Made by a program: the position numbers and the translations under genes
Notes under the pieces: generated by a model
The model's input: the letters and a program-made list of their open reading frames with translations, nothing else
Told to the model about the DNA's origin: nothing
Database searches by the model: none
Shown here: in pieces, positions 40,852 through 49,700 of the stretch
Layout: every line of letters starts with the position of its first letter
Numbering within the stretch: position 1 is the first letter of the stretch
Origin: JAAZMI01 sp964603615
GTDB lineage: Bacteria > Bacillota > Dethiobacteria > DTU022 > UBA8154
Assembly (NCBI GenBank): GCA_964603615.1
Contig: CAZRVU010000012.1
Coordinates: forward strand, 1-50,353
Direction: 5' to 3'
Length of the DNA: 50,353 nt

Positions 40852-41272
40852 GAAACAGGGGACGGTTCTCTGTTTCAATATTTCGCTACCTGTTTTGAAA
40901 CAGGGGACGGTTTTCTATTTCACTGTTTTACGTTGAAACAGGGGACGGTTCTCTGTTTCAATATTTCGCTACCTGTTTTATCCGAGAATTTTCGAAATGA
41001 AGGTTGTCCATGACTGCTGATAAAAACATTGCAGCCGGGCAGCCTTTAATTATGATCAGAACAGCTTTTTCTTTTCCAGCTATCTCCAACCCCCCCTTGT
41101 TTTGGTTTTTAACAATATTGTGCACAACTTTGTGCTTGCTTTTTTCGTTTAAAAGCGGTATTTTAGTATTATCTATTATCCCGGGCACAGCCAGTTGCCA
41201 TCTAAAACAAAGAACCATCCCCTGTTTCATCTTTTGTTCGGGTTGTGAAACAAGGAACTATCCCCTGTTTTA
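40852..41272. repeat. Cluster of REP-like palindromes in both orientations
   Basis: A unit of the form GAAACAGGGGACGGTTCTCT-GTTTC occurs at 40852-40876, 40897-40921 (variant) and 40935-40959. The first and third share 45 identical bases including the tail AATATTTCGCTACCTGTTT, period 83. Two inverted, diverged copies lie at 41204-41228 and 41247-41271. Each unit is itself near-palindromic (GAAACAG/CTGTTTC). The inverted copies enclose about 225 bases of other sequence. Dispersed palindromes of this form are known in Firmicutes and are moved by REP-associated transposases, none of which is in the window. Confidence 0.8.
40958..41230 (-). pseudogene. Coding-like remnant enclosed by REP-like palindromes
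   Basis: The minus strand is open for 90 codons, beginning and ending inside the palindromes. Its central part (KSKHKVVHNIVKNQNK, then GGLEIAGKEKAVLIIIKGC and AAMFLSAVMDNLHFEN) has the amphipathic pattern of a real protein, whereas the ends are palindrome sequence. There is no ribosome site at its ATG. I do not recognise the family. It may be an inner piece of a lost gene carried between two palindromes. Confidence 0.35.
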
Positions 41273-41287
41273 CACATTGTTTCATGC

Positions 41288-41315
41288 TATAATGGTAAAA
41301 GTTATCATAAGGAGG
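41288..41315 (+). promoter_or_regulatory. Promoter -10 and ribosome site of the por operon
   Basis: A perfect TATAAT (41288-41293) lies 34 bases before the porG ATG and a strong AAGGAGG (41309-41315) six bases before it. The -35 position falls in the last REP-like palindrome (CTGTTT), a poor match, so the palindrome may contribute to or block this promoter. Confidence 0.5.
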
Positions 41316-41321
41316 TTTTTT

Positions 41322-41915
41322 ATGTCTGCGGAAGACCTTGTGGAGGTGCGTGTCCACGGCCGGGGTGGGCAGGGAGCTGTTCTTGCCGTTACGCTCGCGG
41401 CCGAGGTTGCTTTTTGTAATGGTTATTATCCCCAGGCTTTTCCTTTTTTTGGGGCAGAGAGGCGCGGGGCGCCGGTGGCTGCTTTTTTACGTTATAGCAG
41501 CTCCCCTTTAATGCCGCGCTGCCGTATCACCAGACCCGATTGCGTTGCGGTTTTTGACCCTCTTTCGCTGCCTGCGGAAACTTTTATGGTTGGCTTAAAA
41601 AGCGGCGGGATGCTGCTTTTAAATTCAACAAAGGGGAACTTGCCCCGCGGTTTAGAAAACGATCAGGATAGGAAAATATTTAGCGTTGATGCTGCCCATA
41701 TTGCGGCGGGCTGCGGCTTGATTTTTTCGGGGGTGCCCTTGATCAGCAGCGTAATGTTGGGAGCCCTCGTCCGGGTTTTGCAGTTGGCCCCGCAGGAGAC
41801 CTTCACCGCGGCTTTGCAGGGAAAGTTTCCCGGTTATGAAAAGGAAAATTTGGCGGGGGCAAGGCGGGGATTTCTAGAGGTGAGGGAGGTTTTAAAAGAT
41901 GCCATCTTCCGTTGA
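41322..41915 (+). CDS. porG: 2-oxoacid:ferredoxin oxidoreductase, gamma subunit
   Basis: A 197-residue gamma subunit of a 2-oxoacid (pyruvate or ketoisovalerate type) ferredoxin oxidoreductase. The family start VRVHGRGGQGAVLAVTLAAE is present, as are PFFGAERRGAPVAAFLR and the later ISSVMLGALVRVL region. With the alpha, beta and delta parts that follow, it forms the CoA-dependent enzyme that oxidises 2-oxoacids to acyl-CoA, CO2 and reduced ferredoxin. ATG 41322 follows AAGGAGG; the longer open frame upstream is repeat sequence. It overlaps the next gene by 17 bases. Confidence 0.94.
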   Translation: MSAEDLVEVRVHGRGGQGAVLAVTLAAEVAFCNGYYPQAFPFFGAERRGAPVAAFLRYSSSPLMPRCRITRPDCVAVFDPLSLPAETFMVGLKSGGMLLLNSTKGNLPRGLENDQDRKIFSVDAAHIAAGCGLIFSGVPLISSVMLGALVRVLQLAPQETFTAALQGKFPGYEKENLAGARRGFLEVREVLKDAIFR

Positions 41916-43563
41916 AAGCGGGTTTTCCCGGCACGGGCAACTGCAGGAAACGATCCCCACGACAGTAAACAAAACCGGTCTTTGGCGGTTTTTAACGCCT
42001 GTGTTCCGGGAAAGGTATGCGCCTTGCCGCCTGGCATGTCCTTTGGAAAGCGGGATACCCCTTTGGATGAATAAGGCCCGGCAGGGTGACTGGCAGGGGG
42101 CCTGGCAAGTCATGCAGGCCTACAACCCTTTTCCGGCGATCACCGGGCATGTCTGCTACCGCTTCTGTGAGGAAAAATGCCACCGCAGCCTTTGGGATGA
42201 ACCGCTAGCCGTCCGCGAGGTAGAAAAAGCCATTGGCCTTTGGCGCCAGGAAAATTACCGGCCGGACAGCAAAGGCACACCCGGGCCCGGTGGCCGCGGG
42301 CAAAAAAATAAAAAAGTAGCTATCGTTGGTTCCGGCCCTGCAGGGCTGAGTTGTGCTTATTACCTGCAGTTGCAGGGGGTGGCGGTTACAATTTTTGAGA
42401 AGCTGCCCCTGGCCGGCGGGCTTTTAGCCACGGGTATACCGGAATACCGCCTGCCGCGCTCCATTTTAAACAAGGAGTTGGAGATTCTGGAGGCAGAGGG
42501 AGTGGTGTTCAAGACCGGACGGGAAGTAGGCCGGGAAATTGGCCTGGCGGCGCTGCAGGAAAATTTTGATGCCGTTTTACTTGCTGTTGGCGCACAGCAA
42601 AACAGGCCGTTGCAGATCAGGGGTGAGGAGTTACCCGGTGTTACCGGTGCCCTGAATTTTTTGCGCGATATTCATCTGGGCCGGCAAAAAGAAGTGGCAG
42701 CAAAGCGGGTCATTGTCGTGGGCGGCGGTAACGCTGCTGTTGATGCCGCCACTATGGCCAAGCTGCAAGGAGCCCGTGGTGTCAGCCTTCTTTACCGGCG
42801 TTCCCGTGAGGAGATGCCCGCTCACCCCGAAGAAGTAGAGGCTGCTGCAAAAGCCGGTGTCCAATTTGTTTTTCAAACGGTGTTGCAGGAAATTTGCGGC
42901 GCGAGATGTGTAGAAATGGTGCGCACCCGGCGCGTTGCCCCTTCGCGGCGGGGCGAGGAGTTGCAACTTCTTCCCGGAACAGCCCATGAGCTGCCTTGTG
43001 ACCTGTTAGTCGTTGCTGCCGGGCAGGAAAGTGGCCTCCCGGAGTTGGCTTCATCGCTCCAGGTTATGCCAGTTTTGGAAGAAGGAGGCGGGGAAGTGCC
43101 GGCAGAGGACCGTTTGAGCGGGGAAAATATTGTCTTGCTGGCCGGTGATGCCCTGACCGGCCCGGCCAGCGTGGCGGCGGCCATTTTTAGCGGGCGCAAG
43201 GCTGCCCTCATGCTCCTGCGGGCTTTGGGCCTATATCCTGAGCCGGAAGATATTCCGGGAATTGTTTTCCCGCTGCAGGGGGAAGTAGAGGCCCTGCCCT
43301 ACGAACATTTAAATCCCGTTTTCTACCCGCGGCAGGGGCGGGTGGCTACGGCTTCGGCGCAGGAGGAAGCGGAACGCTGTTTTAGTTGCGGAACGTGCAG
43401 CAGTTGTGGTGTCTGCTGGGTTTTTTGCCCCGAACCGGCCATAGAAGAAAACAATGGTACATTCCATATTCTGTTGGATTATTGCAAAGGCTGCGGGATC
43501 TGCGTTACGGAATGCCCGGCGGGGGTCCTGGCGCTGGAGGAGGTGCCCTGGCATGGAGCGTAA
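41899..43563 (+). CDS. GltD-like oxidoreductase fused to the 2-oxoacid oxidoreductase delta ferredoxin
   Basis: A 554-residue fusion. About 30-105 is a Fer4_20 domain (CRLACPLESGIPLWMNKARQ and VCYRFCEEKCHRS), about 135-445 a GltD-type FAD/NAD(P)H core (KVAIVGSGPAGLSCAYYLQL, GIPEYRLPRSILNKELEILE, RVIVVGGGNAAVDAATMAKL), and about 490-550 a PorD-type pair of [4Fe-4S] motifs (CSSCGVCWVFCPEPAIEEN, YCKGCGICVTECPAGVL). It takes the place of the small delta subunit, so electrons from the 2-oxoacid could pass directly to or from NAD(P)H. ATG 41899 lies eight bases after GAGGGAGG. It overlaps porG by 17 and porA by 11 bases. Confidence 0.94.
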   Translation: MPSSVESGFSRHGQLQETIPTTVNKTGLWRFLTPVFRERYAPCRLACPLESGIPLWMNKARQGDWQGAWQVMQAYNPFPAITGHVCYRFCEEKCHRSLWDEPLAVREVEKAIGLWRQENYRPDSKGTPGPGGRGQKNKKVAIVGSGPAGLSCAYYLQLQGVAVTIFEKLPLAGGLLATGIPEYRLPRSILNKELEILEAEGVVFKTGREVGREIGLAALQENFDAVLLAVGAQQNRPLQIRGEELPGVTGALNFLRDIHLGRQKEVAAKRVIVVGGGNAAVDAATMAKLQGARGVSLLYRRSREEMPAHPEEVEAAAKAGVQFVFQTVLQEICGARCVEMVRTRRVAPSRRGEELQLLPGTAHELPCDLLVVAAGQESGLPELASSLQVMPVLEEGGGEVPAEDRLSGENIVLLAGDALTGPASVAAAIFSGRKAALMLLRALGLYPEPEDIPGIVFPLQGEVEALPYEHLNPVFYPRQGRVATASAQEEAERCFSCGTCSSCGVCWVFCPEPAIEENNGTFHILLDYCKGCGICVTECPAGVLALEEVPWHGA

Positions 43564-44788
43564 ACTTTTAAATGGTAATCAGGCGGCTGCTTTAGCGGTA
43601 AAACTGGCACGGGCCCAGGTGGTCTGCGCTTATCCGATTACCCCGCAAACCTCCCTGGTTGAAAGTATCGCCGAAATGTGCGCGCAGGGAAATTTCCCCG
43701 GAGAGTTCGTCAACGTGGAATCGGAGTACTCCGCCCTGGCCTATATTATCGGAGCCGCCTATGCGGGGGCGCGGGCTTTTACGGCCACTTCCAGCCAGGG
43801 CCTGGCTTATATGCATGAACTGCTGCATTGGGCCGCCGGTGCACGCCTGCCGATCGTGATGGTCAATGCCAGCCGGGCCCTGGGTGCGCCCTGGAGCCTG
43901 GAACCAGATCAACTGGACAGCCTGGCGCAGCGCGATACGGGGTGGCTGCAGTTTTATTGCGCCGATGTCCAGGAGATACTGGATACGGTCATCTTTTCTT
44001 TCCGTTTGGTGGAGGAAACCGGTATTCCCTGCATGGTTGTCTACGACGGCTTTGTGCTTTCACATACGCATGAGGCGGTGGAGCTGCCGGGGCAGGACCA
44101 GGTGGATGCTTTCTTGCCGGCGCCGCCGGACAAGGCAGCCTTACGGACGGACCGGCCGCAAAACATCCAGGCGGTTACGGATTACCGCTATGTGTCCCGT
44201 GTTTTTCAGCGGCGCCATCGCGATATGCTGAAGATTCCCGGCCTGGCGCAGGCGCTCATGCAGGAATACGCAGCGCTTATGGGCCGGAGTTACCCGCTGG
44301 TAGAAACTTATCAAATGAAGGAAGCCAGCACGGTGATCGTTGCTGCCGGTTCTGCGGCACAAACGGTCAAGAGCGCCCTGCCTGTTTTGGTTGATCGGCA
44401 GGGCAGCATACAGGACGGCAAGAAAGGGCTGTTGCGCATCAGGCTTTTCCGGCCCTTGCCGGGGGAGGAGATCGTTTCCCATTTGGCACAGCCGCAGATT
44501 AAAAAGGTCGTGGTCATCGATCGCGATCTCTCTGCCGGCACCGGAGGCATCTTTGCCCAGGAGCTGCGCGCTGTTTTACAAGGGAGCCCTTTTCAGGGGG
44601 AGATCTTCGAGCTGAACCTGGCCGGGGGCGTGGATCTTACACCGGGCTTGCTGCAGCGGGGACTGGCGGCGACGTTGGCCCGGAGCGGTGGCGGCAACGG
44701 CCAGCGCAGCGGCGAAGGAATTGGCTACGGTGGTAATGGCCGCGGCCTAAAAGGCGAAAAGATCATCTGGGGGGTGGATTTGCAATGA
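43553..44788 (+). CDS. porA: 2-oxoacid:ferredoxin oxidoreductase, alpha subunit
   Basis: A 411-residue alpha subunit with the thiamine pyrimidine-binding fold: GNQAAALAVKLARAQVVCAY followed by PITPQTSLVESIAE, NVESEYSALAYIIGAAYAGA and TATSSQGLAYMHELLHWAAG. The middle ARLPIVMVNASRALGAPWSL and the C-terminal transketolase-like part with KKVVVIDRDLSAGTGG fit the pyruvate/oxoisovalerate group. ATG 43553 is preceded by GGAGGAGGTG and overlaps the previous gene. About 30 Gly/Arg-rich residues near the C-terminus (SGGGNGQRSGEGIGYGGNG) are an extra, low-complexity tail. It ends with ATGA overlapping porB. Confidence 0.95.
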   Translation: MERKLLNGNQAAALAVKLARAQVVCAYPITPQTSLVESIAEMCAQGNFPGEFVNVESEYSALAYIIGAAYAGARAFTATSSQGLAYMHELLHWAAGARLPIVMVNASRALGAPWSLEPDQLDSLAQRDTGWLQFYCADVQEILDTVIFSFRLVEETGIPCMVVYDGFVLSHTHEAVELPGQDQVDAFLPAPPDKAALRTDRPQNIQAVTDYRYVSRVFQRRHRDMLKIPGLAQALMQEYAALMGRSYPLVETYQMKEASTVIVAAGSAAQTVKSALPVLVDRQGSIQDGKKGLLRIRLFRPLPGEEIVSHLAQPQIKKVVVIDRDLSAGTGGIFAQELRAVLQGSPFQGEIFELNLAGGVDLTPGLLQRGLAATLARSGGGNGQRSGEGIGYGGNGRGLKGEKIIWGVDLQ

Positions 44789-45726
44789 TAGATACACTGG
44801 TAGGCGCTATCCCGCGCCAAGAATTTATGCTTAGCGGGCACAATGCTTGTCAGGGTTGCGGCCCGGCGCTGGCGGTGCGCCATCTGATCAAAATATCCGG
44901 GTCCGAAGCGCTAATTGTTATTCCGGCCTCTTGTTGGAGTATTATCTCCGGCGTGGAGCCCTTTCGCTCCCTCAAAACAGTTGTCCTGCATTGCCCTTTT
45001 CCTTCGTCTGCCGCGATTGGTGCCGGCATCAAAAAAGGGTTGGAGGCTACCGGGGATACCCGGACGCAGGTCATTGTATTGGCAGGGGACGGGGCCACCT
45101 TTGATATTGGTTTGCAGGGCCTTTCCGGGGTGGCTGAGCGCAACGAAAATATCATTTATATTTGTTACGACAATGAAGCTTACATGAATACGGGGACGCA
45201 GCGCAGTTCGGCCAGCCCCTATGGTTCCCACTCTACGACCACGCCCGCCCCCAAAATTAAAAGCAGCCCCAAGAAAGATATTATGAAAATAGTGGCGGCG
45301 CACGAGGTCCCTTATGCTGCCACGGCAAATATTGCCTATCCCGGGGATATGCTGGCCAAGATGCGGCGGGCCATGCAGATTGAGGGCTTTCGTTTCTTGC
45401 ACATTTTTACCCCCTGCATGCAGGGTTGGGGCAGCCCCATTGAATTCACGGTCAAGCTGGCCCGCCTCGCAGTGTTGACCCGTTTGTTCCCCCTCTACGA
45501 AGTGGAAGATGGGGAGCGCTACCGCATCAACTATTTGCCGGAGGAATATTGGCCGGTAGAAACTTACCTGCAAGGGCAGAAACGTTTCTCCTCCTTGCCG
45601 GAGGCGGAGCGGGCCTTGCTGCAGGAAAGAATTGACCGCGGCTGGCAAGCACTCTGCCAAAAAGCCGGGGTACATCCGGCGGTTTCGCCGCCAATTTCAA
45701 AAAGTGGTAATAGTCGGCTTCTATAA
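44785..45726 (+). CDS. porB: 2-oxoacid:ferredoxin oxidoreductase, beta subunit
   Basis: A 313-residue beta subunit that binds thiamine diphosphate and a [4Fe-4S] cluster. Cluster cysteines are Cys22 and Cys25 (NACQGCGPALAVRHL) and Cys50 (ASCWS), with a fourth in FTPCMQGW. The ThDP/Mg motif is GDGATFDIGLQGLSGVAERN followed by YDNEAYMNTG. The substrate pocket cannot be read from sequence, so pyruvate, 2-oxoisovalerate and other oxoacids are possible. It overlaps porA by four bases (ATGA) and is followed by a terminator, closing a four-gene operon. Confidence 0.95.
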   Translation: MIDTLVGAIPRQEFMLSGHNACQGCGPALAVRHLIKISGSEALIVIPASCWSIISGVEPFRSLKTVVLHCPFPSSAAIGAGIKKGLEATGDTRTQVIVLAGDGATFDIGLQGLSGVAERNENIIYICYDNEAYMNTGTQRSSASPYGSHSTTTPAPKIKSSPKKDIMKIVAAHEVPYAATANIAYPGDMLAKMRRAMQIEGFRFLHIFTPCMQGWGSPIEFTVKLARLAVLTRLFPLYEVEDGERYRINYLPEEYWPVETYLQGQKRFSSLPEAERALLQERIDRGWQALCQKAGVHPAVSPPISKSGNSRLL

Positions 45727-45737
45727 TAATGACAACC

Positions 45738-45770
45738 TTACCCGGGGAAAAGACCCCCGGGTTTATTTTT
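45738..45770 (+). terminator. Intrinsic terminator of the por operon
   Basis: ACCCGGGG (45740-45747) pairs with CCCCGGGT (45755-45762), followed by TTATTTTT, 12 bases after the porB stop. Confidence 0.88.
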
Positions 45771-46774
45771 GTCCAATTTACCCGGAGGAGCAATTTATCC
45801 GGCGCTGTTTTTACCCTACCTACACGGTGGAACAGTTTCCCCGGGTTGTTTTTGCTTAAAAGAGGTTTTTACTGCTCGACCTTACGACAAATTCCGCTTT
45901 AGTCCGGCATTATTATTTGAGCTACGGCCTTTGTTTGCACCCTTTTGCTAAATACTCTGTAAAAACTGCCACATTCTTGGGTTTTAATGTCCCCCAAATA
46001 ATATTTTGTTCCAGCAAATTCTAACAAATATTTAAGAAGTTGTCCCCTATAATGAATAGTGAGAAAAATTGTAGTGAAGGAGGGGCGTTTAGGTGTTTAC
46101 ATAAAAAAGCAGGCAAACAGAACAAACAGGGCAGTGTTTTTTTATTTCATTAAGGAGATACGATTAAGGGGAACTCGGTTGAAGGGTCTAGATTAAGGGG
46201 TGTCGATTAAGGCCTTATCTAAGGTTATTCTAAGGAGGAATACTACTTTAGAATTATATAAAAAGTATTCTTTAGGATTATTAAAAAGTATACGTTTTGC
46301 CCATTCCAATATAATTTTAAAGAGGTAAAATCGAAGCAAAGCACAGTTTTAGTATGAAACATCATAATGGGACAACATAAATGTCCTTTAGCAGTATCGT
46401 TTACGAAACTGCCGGCCTATTGGCAGAAACAGTATTTTGCTTGGATTATAAGAACCTGGTCCAAAGGCAGTTTCCAGACAATAACCTGAGATAACAATTT
46501 TAGTGGAGAGCAATGATTGCCGGACAAAAGATGGACGCTTCATACCGGCAGGGGCAAGCAGCGTAACCGGCCACGGAAGGAGGGCCGGTTATTTTTTTAA
46601 ACGTTACTGGACTGGATAGTGCAAAAAGAGGTGCACCATGAGGTTCGGAAGGAGGGCTGGTTTTTATATCATAACTGGAGGTTGCAAAAAAGCACAAAGG
46701 ATTACAGTTTATAAAACATGATTTGGGTTAGTAAGGCAATGTTTAAATGATTATTATATTAAGGAGGAAGATAT
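45771..46774 (+). promoter_or_regulatory. One-kilobase leader region with an attenuator-like hairpin pair
   Basis: No gene is supported in this interval. At 46518-46550 TGCCGG pairs with CCGGCA, and at 46565-46598 AACCGGCC pairs with GGCCGGTT followed by seven T, a clear terminator. The four arms are cross-complementary (the CCGG cores), so the two hairpins could exclude each other. The 3' half of the terminator, CGGAAGGAGGGCCGGTT (46574-46590), is repeated with one change at 46646-46662. A weaker CTGCC/GGCAG hairpin lies near 46403-46420. A GGAGGAAG ribosome site precedes the next gene. I could not match a known riboswitch class. Confidence 0.5.
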
Positions 46775-49700
46775 ATGTTTTATCACTATTTTAAAAGGAG
46801 GCACCATCCCCAACCCGGCCAGAGCAATGAGGGAAAAGCCGCGGCAAAACGTCGTCCAAGCCTAAGATCAAGCTTAAAAACCGCAGGGGTATTCCTTTTA
46901 CTACTTACTTTTTTACTGACATTAACCACGCCATTTTCTACACCAGCCGCTGCAGCAGGCACCGACCAAACTTATATTGGCTTTACCTCGGATGTGCACG
47001 GCAGAACCGATAGTTTGACCACGTGGCTTGACAACTTAAAAAATAGTGCACCCGCGCTGGACCGCATGATCTTTGGCGGCGATTATCCAAATAGAACGAA
47101 TGAAGGTACCTCATGGAGTATTGCCCAGGAATGTGTTGGTATTGTCCGGGCGGCTTATGGCGAAGGTATGCCCTGTGTATTAGTAAAGGGCAATCATGAT
47201 ACCGCGGTGACTGATAATTTTGATAAGGGTCTCATTTACAACGGTGATGATTACGCTGTTTATGCTATGGATTCCTCAAGCTGGGGGTTTCTTGATAATG
47301 ATATCAGCACCCTATCTTATGAATTAAATAATATCAATGCCTCAAAACCGGTCTTCGTGGCCTCCCACTGCCCGATCCATTATTATAACGGTAGCGGCTA
47401 TTGGGGCAGCAGGACTACCGGCAATGCAGATGCCCTTTTGAATGTGCTGAACGATCATGAAAACGTCATTTTTCTTTGGGGACATAACCATACTGTGAGC
47501 GATCCCTACTACGGCGATGTTATGACCAAGGATTTCAAAATTAAAACAACATCAAGTGGAACAGAACGGCCGATCAGTTTTACTTATTTGACCTATGGTT
47601 CCATGTTGGATGGTAATAATGGTGCATATGGGCTTTTAGGTGAATTGACGGAGATCGATGGCGGCACCCAAATTGACTTTGATTATAAAAACCTTGAAGG
47701 GAATACGGTTTCCGGGGGTTCAGTAATCATTGGTGGTGAAGGGGCCAGCGGTAGTTTTGAACTTGCAAATTCTTTAGAAGCCGGAGAGACCTATCTGGTA
47801 GTTGCTGCGTCGGGCAGCAAACATTATGCCCTGACCAATGCTAAAGCTAACACCAACTTTTTAGCTGGAACAGAAGTAACCGTGCAAGATAATGAAGTAG
47901 TAGCCAGCGGTGTTCTGGATACCATGCTTTGGTCAGCGGAAAACGCCACTAAGTATATGTATTTAACCAACAATAACGGCTACCTTCAACGGGAGTCTGG
48001 TTCTGCGGGCCAACTTAATGCTTCATCAGTGGTTCCTGGTGAAGGGTATGGGGGATGGCTTTATGATAATGAAAGCAAGCTTTATACCATAAGTACCAGT
48101 AGTGGTGGCGGTGCAGGATCGGAATTTTCCCTGGGCTATCAAAGTGGCAGTTCGGGTTATTTCTTAGCAGAATACAATGGAACAAACGTCGTCAAGCTTT
48201 ACAAGCTGACTGGGTCCACAGGTTTGGACAAATCAGCCTTAACTGCTGCCATTGCTGCAGCCAACGCCAACAAAGCTTCGGTTGAAGTAAGCGCAGACGG
48301 CACAGATGTAGACCCCTCAGAACAGTGGGTTACGCAAGCAGCTATGGACGCCTATACAACAGCTATTGACACTGCCCAGGCGGTAGCCGATGCTGCTGCT
48401 GCTACCCAGGCTGCTGTTGATGATGCTGTAGCTGCTTTAGCTGCAGCGACTGATGACTTTGACAATACTAAGGCATATGGAACCAAGCTGTTGGAAACAG
48501 CCTATCAATTGGCGGATACCCTGGAAGCTGGAGAGACCTATGTGATAGTTGCCGAATCGGGCGGTAATTACTATGCCCTGACCAATGCTAAAGCTAACAC
48601 CAACTTTTTAGCTGGAACAGAAGTAACCGTGCAAGATAATGAAGTAGTAGCCAGCGGTGTTCTGGATACCATGCTTTGGTCAGCGGAAAACGCCACTAAG
48701 TATATGTATTTAACCAACAATAACGGCTACCTTCAACGGGAGTCTGGTTCTGCGGGCCAACTTAATGCTTCATCAGTGGTTCCTGGTGAAGGGTATGGGG
48801 GATGGCTTTATGATAATGAAAGCAAGCTTTATACCATAAGTACCAGTAGTGGTGGCGGTGCAGGATCGGAATTTTCCCTGGGCTATCAAAGTGGCAGTTC
48901 GGGTTATTTCTTAGCAGAATACAATGGAACAAACGTCGTCAAGCTTTACAAGCTGACTGGGTCCACAGGTTTGGACAAATCAGCCTTAACTGCTGCCATT
49001 GCTGCAGCCAACGCCAACAAAGCTTCGGTTGAAGTAAGCGCAGACGGCACAGATGTAGACCCCTCAGAACAGTGGGTTACGCAAGCAGCTATGGACGCCT
49101 ATACAACAGCTATTGACACTGCCCAGGCGGTAGCCGATGCTGCTGCTGCTACCCAGGCTGCTGTTGATGATGCTGTAGCTGCTTTAGCTGCAGCAACTGC
49201 AGTCTTTGACAATACTAAGGCATATGGAACCAAGCTGTTGGAAACAGCCTATCAATTAGCGGGCAGCTTAGAAGCCGGAGAGACCTATCTGGTAGTTGCT
49301 GCGTCGGGCGGTGAACATTATGCTCTGACTAATACCCCAGAAGGTAAGCATCTAGCTGCTTCACAGGTAACTGTGGAAAATGATACTGTAGTGGCAGGCA
49401 ATGTTACGGGTGCCATGCTTTGGGTGGCGGAAAATGCACCTAAGTATATGTATTTAGAAAACAATGGTGGTTATCTTAAACGCGGAGAAAGCGCTGCAAG
49501 TGATCTTTTTACTTTATCAACCAAACCTGATGAAGGGTATGGGGAATGGCGTTATGATAGCGGCGAGGAAAAATTATATGTTCAAAGCACAAAACAATCA
49601 TCGTATAAGTTTTATGTATCCTATAAAAGTGGCAGCCCGGGCCATTTTGAATCAGTTAGTTCAGGGGCAAGTAACGTTTATCTTTACAAGCTGACTGGGT

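Noticed and set aside
46500..46600. Cyclic-di-GMP (GEMM-I) riboswitch
   Set aside because: A GGACGC word near a hairpin is reminiscent, but the conserved CACGCA and GCAAA loops and the tetraloop receptor pattern are absent.
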